From Leifsonia xyli (GTDB lineage: Bacteria > Actinomycetota > Actinomycetes > Actinomycetales > Microbacteriaceae): a stretch of 64,000 nucleotides of DNA. Positions within the stretch are counted from its first letter, which is position 1; each line of letters begins with the position of its first letter. The notes beneath the pieces were generated by a model that was given only the letters and a program-made list of their open reading frames with translations, made no database searches and was not told the origin of the DNA. Both the position numbers and the translations under genes were made by a program. Below, piece by piece: positions 8,773 through 17,733 of the stretch. The stretch spans positions 3,038,001 through 3,102,000 of the forward strand of contig CP014761.1 of NCBI GenBank assembly GCA_001647635.1, written 5' to 3'.

Positions 8773-11323
8773 TAGCCGTTGGAGCCCGGTGTCGGCGGGG
8801 CGGAGGCCGCCGCGAGCGCGACGGTCACCTGCGTCCCCGGCTTGGCGGGAGCTCCACCGGCGGGATCCTGAGCCTGCACGATCGCGTCCGGGTTGTTGCC
8901 GCCCTGGGCTTTCACCTTGAAGCCCGCCGCGGTCAGCGCCGCCTGCGCCTCGGAGAACTTCTTCCCGACCACGTTCGGCACGGCGACGAGCGCGCCGTTG
9001 CTCGTGAAGATCGTGATCGCCGTCCCCTTGGGCACCTGGGTGCCGGCGGGCGGATCCGTCGAGGCGACCGTGCCGGCCGGTGCGACCGAGTCCTGCGGAC
9101 CGCCGTCAGCCGAGTCGAGGCCGAGACCCGTGAGGATCGACTTCGCCTCATCCGGAGTCTTGCCGGTCAGGTCCGGCACGGCGACCTGGACACCGCGCGT
9201 CAGCTTGCTCGGCGGCTCCGGGAAGTCGTCGCCGCCGTACTTGCCGACCGCGGCGCTCATCATGGTGCGCATGACGGCGACACGGGCGCTGGCGGGGGAG
9301 GTGCCGTGCGTCGGGTAGACCTTGCGGAAGTCGACGTGGCCCTGCACGTTGCCCACCCAGTACGCGCCGGCGACCTTGGTCGTGGCAGCGACGAGCCAGA
9401 GCTGGTCGTTGTACTCGGTGGTGCCCGTCTTGCCGAGCATGTCCTTGCCGGTCCGGTTCATGCCGGCGGCGGTGCCGCCCTGCAGCGGTCCCATCAGCGC
9501 CTTGGCCATGGTGTTCGCCACTGCCGGGTCGACCGACTGGGTGCAGGCGCTCGCGGGCGGCTTCACGTCCTTGCCGTTGGCGTCCACGATCTTGTCGATC
9601 GCGATCGGGGTGCAGGTGAGGCCGTTGTTGGCGATGCCGGCGAACGCGGTCGCCATCGTCAGCGGCGCGATGTAGTTGGTGCCGAGGACGGCCGACGGGT
9701 TGGTCGACAGGTCCTCGCCCTTGGCGGTGTGCACACCGAACGCCTCGGCGTCCTTCTTGATCTCGCACAGGTCGAGCTGGCTCGCCATGCTGATGAACGC
9801 GGTGTTGATGGACAGCGTGGTCGCGCTCTGCGCGTTACGGATGCCCGTCTCACCGGAGGAGTCGTTCTGCGGCGTGTAGGTGCCGCCCCAGCCTCCCGTG
9901 CAGGAGTCCTTGAACGACCGGTAGGTGCGGATGTTCGCGTTCACCGGCTCGCTGAGGGAGTGTCCCTGCTTGAGCCACTCGGCGAGGGTGAACACCTTGT
10001 AGGTCGAACCCACCTGGAAGCCGCCGGACCCGCCGTACTTCTGATCGGTGGAGTAGTTGATCGAGGTGTACCGCGGGTCCGCGTTGAGGACGTCCGGATC
10101 CTGGCTGTACAGCTTGTTCTGCGCCATGTACAGCACGCGGCCCGTGCCGGGCTGCACACCGGTCAGCACGCCGCCGATGTCGGCGCGATCGTAGGTCGCC
10201 GGCACGTACGACTGGATGGTCTCCTCGGCCACCTGCTGCAGCTGCAGGTCGAGGGTGGTGTAGATCTTGTAGCCGCCGCGGTTCAGGTTGGACGCGCGGG
10301 TGTCCTCGTCGGCGCCGAAGGCGGGGTCGTTGAGGATGGTCTTCTGGACGTAGTCGCAGAAGTACGCCGAGCCGCCCGCGGTCTGGCAGCCGCGCTCCGA
10401 CCGGGTGATCACCGGCTGGATCGGCGTCTTCACCGCCTCCTCGTACTGCGCCTTGGTGAGCTTCTTGTACTGGTACATCTTCTGCAGGATGTAGTCGCGG
10501 CGCTCTTTGTTCTTCGCGTAACCGTTGGCCGCGCCGTTGGTCTTCGACTCGGGGTCGTCGATCTTCAGGCTGGTCGGCTCGTTCACGATCGCGATCAGGC
10601 TGGCCGCCTGCGCCGGCGTCAGCGCGGCCGCGCTCGTGTTGTAGTAGTACTTCGCCGCCGCCTCGATGCCGTACACCGACCCGCCGAACCCGGCGATGTT
10701 GAGGTACCCGACCAGGATCTGGTCCTTGGTGTACTTCTTCTCCACACCGATCGCGTACTTCATCTCCTTGACCTTGCGGTCGGGGGAGACGCCGGTGGAG
10801 TCGGTGACGCACTGCTCGTACTTGGTCTTCTGCTCCTTGGTCTTCACCGGGAGCGCTTCGCACTTCTGCAGCAGCACGTTCTTCACGTACTGCTGGGTGA
10901 TCGAGGAACCGCCCTGCACCCCGCCGCCGGCGACCGTCGAGAGCACACCGCGGACGGTGCCCTGGATGTCGACACCGCCGTGGCTGTAGAAGCGCGGATC
11001 CTCACCCGCGATCGCCGCATCCTTCGCGGCCTGGGAGATCTGGGCGAACGACACCGGGAGGCGGTTCTGGGAGTAGAACGTCGCCAGGGGCACATCCTGG
11101 TCGCCGTTCTTCGCGTAGATGGTGGTCGGCTGGGCAAGCTGGTCGACGTTCAGGTACTCCGGGAGGCCCTCGAACACGCCGATCGAGTTGTTGGCGGCCA
11201 AGCCGGTGACCGCGATCGCGGGGTGACGGCGGCGGTGACCAGAAGACCGGCCACGACGCTCATGCCGATGAAGGCACCGGCGGCACCGAGCACACCTCTA
11301 GCCTGTGGTTTTTGCGCAGACAT
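8772..11323 (-). CDS. Class A penicillin-binding protein (transglycosylase/transpeptidase with PASTA), frameshifted near N-terminus
   Basis: Bifunctional peptidoglycan synthase. The order is: membrane anchor (GVLGAAGAFIGMSVVAGLL), a GT51 transglycosylase domain with EDPRFYSHGG and QGGSSITQQYVKN, a transpeptidase with STYK (SxxK), SIN (SxN) and KTGTTE (KTG), then two PASTA domains. The anchor begins at ATG 11323 (MSAQKPQARG) behind a -10 box. The remainder, from about codon 34 on, is one frame away. Inserting one G in CCCCGCG at about 11220-11225 restores VTAAVTPAIAVTGLAANNS. As written, only a TTG at 11201 could start the body, giving a protein without its anchor. I treat it as a real gene with a probable missing base. 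It is coupled to the metallophosphoesterase. Confidence 0.85.
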
Positions 11324-11329
11324 AGGATC

Positions 11330-11335
11330 AGAGTA
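11330..11335 (-). promoter_or_regulatory. -10 box (TACTCT) of the penicillin-binding protein gene, leaderless
   Basis: On the minus strand TACTCT ends six bases before the ATG at 11323 and no ribosome site is present. It supports MSAQKP as the true N-terminus. Confidence 0.5.
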
Positions 11336-11374
11336 GGTGATCAACCTGTTAAAGACCCTCTACCTAGGAGCACG

Positions 11375-11542
11375 ATGACGCGCTGGGAGTACCTGACCAC
11401 GCCCCTGATGATCCACAACACCGCCGCCATCCTGAACAACTGGGGGTCGGAGGGATGGGAGCTCGTGCAGGTCGTGACCGGCCCGGAGGGTGGCCTCGTC
11501 GCCTACCTCAAGCGCCCGCTGACCGCTGAGGAGCAGGACTGA
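11375..11542 (+). CDS. DUF4177 domain-containing small protein
   Basis: A 55-residue protein beginning MTRWEYLTTPLMIHN and containing LNNWGSEGWELVQVV, the core of the DUF4177 family, whose function is unknown. The ATG at 11375 follows TAGGAG at good spacing. The stop overlaps the ATG of the RidA-family gene (TGATG), so the pair is translationally coupled. The gene is divergent from the penicillin-binding protein gene with only about 50 bases between them. Confidence 0.82.
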   Translation: MTRWEYLTTPLMIHNTAAILNNWGSEGWELVQVVTGPEGGLVAYLKRPLTAEEQD

Positions 11543-12012
11543 TGGCCGACGTCGAAGCCCGCCTCGCCCAGCTCGGCATCACGCTGCCCGAGGTCGTCCC
11601 GCCGGTCGCGGCGTACACGCCCGCCGTGCTCGACGGCCACCACGTCTACACCTCCGGCCAGCTGCCGATGGTGTCCGGCGCACTGCCCGCGACCGGGAAG
11701 GTCGGCGAGGGCGACGGGCTCGTGTCCGCCTCGGACGCCAAGGAGTACGCCCGCATCTGCGCGCTCAACGCGCTGGCCGCGGCGAAGAGCGTCCTGGGCT
11801 CCCTGGACCGCGTCCGCCGGATCGTGAAGGTCGTCGGCTTCGTCGCGTCGGACCCTGCGTTCACCGGCCAGCCGGGCGTGATCAACGGCGCCTCCGAGGT
11901 GCTCGGCGAGATCTTCGGCGACGCCGGCGTGCACGCCCGTTCGGCTGTCGGGGTCGCGGTGCTGCCGCTGGACTCGCCGGTCGAGGTGGAGCTCATCCTC
12001 GCCGTCGACTGA
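11542..12012 (+). CDS. RidA family protein
   Basis: A 156-residue member of the YjgF/YER057c/UK114 (Rid) family, many of which deaminate reactive enamines or imines formed by PLP enzymes. It shows YTSGQLPMVSG near residues 35-45, CALNALAAAKSVLG in the middle, and a C-terminal half ending ARSAVGVAVLPLDSPVEVELILAV. The canonical catalytic Arg of RidA sits in an R[ST]xxxV pattern, and here RSAVGVA fits. This is the longer subgroup (about 150 residues) seen in actinobacteria beside DUF4177 genes. Confidence 0.9.
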   Translation: MADVEARLAQLGITLPEVVPPVAAYTPAVLDGHHVYTSGQLPMVSGALPATGKVGEGDGLVSASDAKEYARICALNALAAAKSVLGSLDRVRRIVKVVGFVASDPAFTGQPGVINGASEVLGEIFGDAGVHARSAVGVAVLPLDSPVEVELILAVD

Positions 12013-12024
12013 CGGCGGATGCGC

Positions 12025-12056
12025 GGAGGGGCGGTGCCGACCGGCACCGCCCCTCC
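12025..12056. terminator. Bidirectional hairpin between ridA-like gene and acs
   Basis: GGAGGGGCGGTGCCG (12025-12039) pairs perfectly with 12042-12056 around a two-base loop. It lies between the converging RidA-family and acs genes and could end both transcripts. Confidence 0.75.
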
Positions 12057-12075
12057 GTCGTCTCAGGAGAGCCCC

Positions 12076-14025
<1,950 letters not shown>

Positions 14026-14121
14026 GGGGAGTCTTTTCGCTCCTTTGCGATGCGGTCGATACGGGTCGTGGCGCGACAATGCCTGACTCTACAACCTGCC
14101 GGGGAGGCGGCCCCAGGAGAC

Positions 14122-14149
14122 TTGCGTTTGCATCGAATCTGCGTAAACT
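14122..14149 (+). promoter_or_regulatory. Probable promoter of the 6C RNA
   Basis: A -35 like TTGCGT (14122-14127) and a -10 like TAAACT (14144-14149) with a 16-base spacer place a transcription start near 14156, just before the two C-rich hairpins. Confidence 0.5.
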
Positions 14150-14155
14150 GGTCCC

Positions 14156-14258
14156 CGGCCGAATGTAAATTCGTGCGTGCGGCGCAATCGATTCCCCCCA
14201 ATCCTGCGCCGCAGTGGCCGCACCTGTTCCCCCCAATAGGTGCGGCCCCCCTTTTTTA
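14156..14258 (+). ncRNA. 6C RNA (actinobacterial small RNA)
   Basis: There are two consecutive hairpins whose loops each hold a run of six C. The first stem is TGCGGCGCA (14178-14186) with TGCGCCGCA (14205-14213), with the C-run at 14194-14199. The second is GGCCGCACCT (14216-14225) with AGGTGCGGCC (14238-14247), with the C-run at 14229-14234. A T6 tract at 14252-14257 makes the second hairpin a terminator. This is the defining shape of the 6C RNA. In mycobacteria the homologue (B11) also lies beside the tad-like cluster, and here tadA begins about 100 bases downstream. The 5' end is inferred from the promoter. The rest of the 337-base gap between acs and tadA holds only the two promoter regions. 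Confidence 0.88.
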
Positions 14259-14350
14259 ACCGGCTGACGCCTGAGTTGTGCACAGCGGGGGCGCTTCTCG
14301 CGTTATCCACGGATCTCGATGCACGTGCTCATCTGAGCGGTCGCGCTTTC

Positions 14351-14356
14351 TAGCGT
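14351..14356 (+). promoter_or_regulatory. -10 box (TAGCGT) of tadA, leaderless
   Basis: TAGCGT ends six bases before the ATG at 14363 and no ribosome site is visible. Confidence 0.45.
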
Positions 14357-14362
14357 CGTCCT

Positions 14363-15348
14363 ATGACCGATGCACCAGCGACCTCTGCCCCCTCCGACGA
14401 GCCCGGGCTCTGGCGGACTTTCGGGCGGCTCACGCCGTACCTCCTGAGACCAGGCGTCACCGATCTGTTCGTGACGGGAACCGGTGAGCTGTGGTCGGAC
14501 GGTCCTCCGCACGGGCTCCGGCGCGAGGACGGCTGGTGCGCCGACGCCGGTGAGGCCCGATCGCTCGCGATCCGCCTGATCGCCGCGGGCGGGCGTCACA
14601 TCGACGAGGCGACTCCGTTCGTCGATGTCCGCCTGCGCGGGGAGTGCGCGTCCATGCCGTCCTCCCGCCGATCTCGACCGGCGGAGCCCTGCTGTCCATC
14701 CGGGTGCCACCGCGCGCTCAACCGACCCTCGACGAACTCGTCGCCGCCGGAGGGATGCGCCCACCCGACGGCGACCGGCTGCTGCGCGCGGTCCGTGCCC
14801 GGACCAACCTGCTGATCACCGGCGCGGGCGGGGCCGGGAAGACCACCCTGCTGGCCGCCCTCCTCGCGACCGCGCCGGCGCACGAGCGGATCGTCGTGAT
14901 CGAGGATGTCGCGGAGCTCCGCATCCCGCACCCGCACGTGGTCGGGCTCGAGACGCGGCAGCCCAACCTGGAAGGCGCCGGCGGCGTCGACCTGCGCCGT
15001 CTGGTGCGCGAGGCGCTCCGGATGCGTCCCGACCGGCTGGTCCTCGGTGAGTGCCGTGGCGAGGAGGTGCGCGACCTGCTCGGCGCCCTCAACACCGGGC
15101 ACGACGGGGGCGCGGGAACCCTGCACGCCAATTCGCTCGACGACGTCCCGGCCCGGCTGGAGGCGCTCGGCGCGCTCGCCGGTCTCGACGACCGCGCGCT
15201 CGCGCGGCAGGCGGTGAGCGCGATCGGGCTGGTGGTGCACCTCGAGCGCGACGGCCCCGTGCGGCGGGTGGGCGGGTTCGGGAGGTTGCGCGTCGCTCCG
15301 GATGGACGGCTGGCGATCGGGCGCGTGGAGCACGGGGATACGTCGTGA
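14363..15348 (+). pseudogene. tadA: TadA family ATPase (CpaF-like), interrupted by a one-base frameshift
   Basis: Secretion/pilus-assembly ATPase of the CpaF/TadA family. The N-terminal domain (LTPYLLRPGVTDLFVTGTGELW ... DEATPFVDVRLRG, 14363 to about 14640) and the ATPase domain (VRVHAVLPPIS onward) lie in neighbouring frames. One extra G in the run at 14639-14642 would give VDVRLRGGVRVHAVLPP and a normal protein of about 328 residues. The ATPase part has Walker A GAGGAGKTT, an Asp-box VVIEDVAELR, Walker B-like RLVLGECRGEE and the His-box TLHANS. The stop overlaps the GTG start of the next gene. As written, the protein would end near codon 150, so it is either broken or a sequence deletion. 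Confidence 0.85.
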
Positions 15349-16250
15349 GCCGGCCGAAGGCGGGTGAGGCCGCCGACGGCACCGCCGCTCTGACCGAGTC
15401 GTTGGCGGTGCTGCTGGATGCGGGGCTGAGTCCGCGATCGGCGTGGGGCGCCGTGGCCTCCCAGGGCGAAGACCGGATCGCGCGCGGAGTTGTGGGCGCT
15501 CTGGCGTCGCGGACCTCCTGCGCCCAGGCGGTGCGCGAGGTGGCGACGACCGACGACCTCCGGGCCGTCGCCGCGGCCTGGCTGGTCGCGGAGCGGGCGG
15601 GCTCACCCCTCGGGCAGAGCCTGCGTGCGATCGCGGAGACGGTCCGGGACGTGGCCGAAGCGGATCGGGAGGCCGAGGTGGCGCTCAGCGGCCCGCGCGC
15701 CACTGCGCGGCTGGTGTCCTGGCTGCCCGCTGTCGGCGCCCTGCTGTCCCTCGCGCTCGGAGCGGACATCGTCGGTGCAGTGACCTCGACCGCCGGCGCC
15801 GTGGCCGTCGCGCTCGGACTGGCGCTCATGCTCGCCGGCCGATGGTGGATGCGGGCCCTGTTGCGCCGCAACCGCGCGCGGCGGGCCATTCCCGGTCTCG
15901 CCGAGGAGCTGGTCGCTGTCTCGCTCGCGGGCGGTTCGTCCGCCGCGTCGGCGCTCGAGGCCGCTCACCGAGCGGCCGGCGAGTCCGGGCTGCCGGCGCT
16001 CGACGACGGTTCGGTCCGCGGCATCCTCGACCTCGCTGCGTCGGCCGGCGCGCCCGCCGCCGAGCTCCTCACCGCGTCGGCGCGCCAGCAGCGCCGGGCG
16101 GCGCGTGCCGAGGCGCGGCAGTCCGCCGCGACGCTCGGCGTGCAGCTCATGGTGCCGCTCGGTGTCTGTGTGCTGCCGAGCTTCCTCCTGCTCGCGGTGG
16201 CGCCCCTGGTGCTGTCGCTGTTGTCGTCCACAACCGCGGGCCTTGCATGA
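15345..16250 (+). CDS. Type II secretion system F family protein (TadB/TadC-like)
   Basis: A 301-residue polytopic membrane protein. A cytoplasmic T2SSF-like helical region (TESLAVLLDAGLSPRSAW ... GSPLGQSLRAIAETVRDVAEADREAE) is followed by a transmembrane pair (about residues 125-175). A second helical region (IPGLAEELVAVSLAGGSS) and a C-terminal membrane segment (PLGVCVLPSFLLLAVAPLVL) complete it. It is the inner-membrane platform that works with TadA. Elsewhere TadB and TadC are two proteins; here one protein carries both halves. The GTG start overlaps the tadA stop. Confidence 0.85.
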   Translation: MSRPKAGEAADGTAALTESLAVLLDAGLSPRSAWGAVASQGEDRIARGVVGALASRTSCAQAVREVATTDDLRAVAAAWLVAERAGSPLGQSLRAIAETVRDVAEADREAEVALSGPRATARLVSWLPAVGALLSLALGADIVGAVTSTAGAVAVALGLALMLAGRWWMRALLRRNRARRAIPGLAEELVAVSLAGGSSAASALEAAHRAAGESGLPALDDGSVRGILDLAASAGAPAAELLTASARQQRRAARAEARQSAATLGVQLMVPLGVCVLPSFLLLAVAPLVLSLLSSTTAGLA

Positions 16251-16331
16251 GTTCTCCACAGATTCCAGCTTCGACCTCCGGCCGCGGAAGCCGTTGCGAA
16301 GGATGGAATCACACGACGGAAAGGAATCGAC

Positions 16332-16538
16332 ATGGAACACACGACCGCATGCTTGCGACGCTCAGGGCGGCGGATGGCGGCCCGGCTGAGGGGAGACCGC
16401 GGGGCGGCCACGGCCGAGTACGCCATCACGATCCTGGCGGCTGTCGGCTTCGCCGGCGTCCTCGTCGCGCTCCTGAAAGGCGACGAGGTCAAGGCGATCC
16501 TCTCCGACCTTGTGCACCGTGCACTGGCCGGAGGGTGA
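16332..16538 (+). CDS. DUF4244 domain protein, Flp-type pilin-like
   Basis: A 68-residue protein with a basic N-terminus, then RGAATAEYAITILAAVGFAG, the DUF4244 signature with the Glu-Tyr pair next to a hydrophobic helix as in Flp pilins, and a short tail. It is probably the small pilin-like subunit assembled by the TadA/B machine (homologous in position to mycobacterial Rv3656c). No prepilin peptidase gene is present here. An ATG with GGAAAGGAA upstream sets the start. Confidence 0.85.
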   Translation: MEHTTACLRRSGRRMAARLRGDRGAATAEYAITILAAVGFAGVLVALLKGDEVKAILSDLVHRALAGG

Positions 16539-16854
16539 CCGTGGAAGCGTCAGCGCGGAGTTCGCCGTCGCGCTTCCAGCCGTGCTGGGGTGCCTCGCGG
16601 TGTGCGTCGGCGGCATCTGCGGGGCGGCTCAGTACGGCGCACTCGCCGGAAGCGCGGCGGTCGCCGCCCGACAGGCGGGGCGGGGAGATGTCGTGGGAGG
16701 AGCCGGAGCGCCGGCCGGTGCCGATTTCGGAATCGAACGCGAAGGAGGAGTCGTATGCGTCAGGTCGACGGCGTCGGACGACGCGGCGCTGAGCCGGCTC
16801 GGGATCCGGCTGAGCGCCCGGGCGTGCGCGCTCGACGAGAGCGTTACACCGTGA
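16519..16854 (+). CDS. TadE-like protein
   Basis: About 111 residues with GSVSAEFAVALPAVLGCLAV, a TadE-like N-terminal membrane helix preceded by the Ser-Ala-Glu-Phe motif, then an extracytoplasmic part with two Cys. Starts at GTG 16519 or TTG 16510 both overlap the pilin gene end; neither has a good ribosome site, so the start is uncertain and coupling to the pilin gene is likely. It belongs to the tad cluster as a minor pilin-like subunit. Confidence 0.75.
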   Translation: MHWPEGDRGSVSAEFAVALPAVLGCLAVCVGGICGAAQYGALAGSAAVAARQAGRGDVVGGAGAPAGADFGIEREGGVVCVRSTASDDAALSRLGIRLSARACALDESVTP

Positions 16855-17201
16855 GGCCCAGCTGGCGGGACGACACCGGCTCCGGCTCGGTGCTCGCGCT
16901 GGGGATGGTCTGTGCCATGGTGACGGTTGCCGGCGGGGCCCTGACCGTGGTCGGCGCGAGCGCCGCACAGGCACGCGCGGCGGCTGCGGCCGATCTCGCC
17001 GCCCTGGGCGCAGCGGATGCCGCCTCGGGGCGCGTCAGCGGGGTACCGTGCGACGCGGCTGGACGAGTGGCAGAGGCCAACGGCGCCGCGCTGTCGTCGT
17101 GCGATCAAGCGGAGACGGTCGTCAGTGTCACTGCGACGACCCCGTACCTGGTGTGGCGCGCCACGGCATCCGCGCGCGCCGGACCGCCGGACGCGCGGTG
17201 A
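16851..17201 (+). CDS. Rv3654c-type TadE-like protein
   Basis: A 116-residue protein with a short polar N-terminus, a hydrophobic segment (GSGSVLALGMVCAMVTVAGG) and AAAAADLAALGAAD, the pattern of the Rv3654c family that closes the actinobacterial tad cluster, plus two Cys (VPCD, SSCD) further on. The GTG start overlaps the preceding stop (GTGA). Members are small secreted or membrane proteins of unknown role in the Tad apparatus. Confidence 0.8.
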   Translation: MRPSWRDDTGSGSVLALGMVCAMVTVAGGALTVVGASAAQARAAAAADLAALGAADAASGRVSGVPCDAAGRVAEANGAALSSCDQAETVVSVTATTPYLVWRATASARAGPPDAR

Positions 17202-17215
17202 CCGCGGCGGGCGGG

Positions 17216-17461
17216 TCAGTCGAAGACGGTCTCCAGATAGCGGTACGAGACCGCGGTCGGCTGGCGGCCGTGGCCGTCGTCAGACGCGTACTCCAGCTCG
17301 GTGCCGGAGGCGCGGACGTAGAGGTAGTGCTTCGAGCCGGCAGGCGCCGAGATCTCCAGACGGGGGCGGGCATCTCCGGAGTCCAGGAAGCCGGTCGAGA
17401 TGGTCTTGCCCTCGAGGGGGCCATCGATCAGTTTGGCGGTGTACGTCATTGTCGTTGCCAT
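17216..17461 (-). CDS. Hypothetical protein, 81 residues
   Basis: A small soluble protein (MATTMTYTAKLIDGPLEGKT ... VSYRYLETVFD) of mixed beta-type composition with no recognised motif. The ATG at 17461 has GGGGAGGATG 8-14 bases upstream, a good ribosome site. It converges on the tad cluster with a 14-base gap and is divergent from topA. The 272 bases between it and topA hold the two promoter regions; no further gene is evident there. Confidence 0.65.
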   Translation of the reverse strand: MATTMTYTAKLIDGPLEGKTISTGFLDSGDARPRLEISAPAGSKHYLYVRASGTELEYASDDGHGRQPTAVSYRYLETVFD

Positions 17462-17733
17462 GCTGACATCATCCTCCCCGGACCGGGCGTCGGAAAGGGG
17501 TCCGGGCGTCTCCGGGCGGCCGCCCGTCGGTGAAGGAAGAACTGCGCCCACGGCGAACGACGTGGGCTCGATTAGGCGGATGAGCGGCGAAGGTGTGTAT
17601 GGTTTGCCTGTCGGACGACGGATCACGCTTGACGCGGACCGACGCCGCCGGGGGAGCGCGCCACACCCGTCCAGTCGTGGACGTCGCCGTCAGCTGTGGA
17701 CGACACAGCGAGTGCATATATAAGAGGAGTCAC

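Noticed and set aside
9306..11336. Long open frame antisense to the penicillin-binding protein gene
   Set aside because: Composition is typical of a GC-rich shadow, and no domain is seen; the sense strand has complete GT51 and transpeptidase motifs.
16542..16560. Alternative TadE start at GTG 16542, which has the best ribosome site (GGAGGG)
   Set aside because: It is out of frame with the conserved SVSAEFAVALP motif and would need a change opposite in sign to the other frameshifts.
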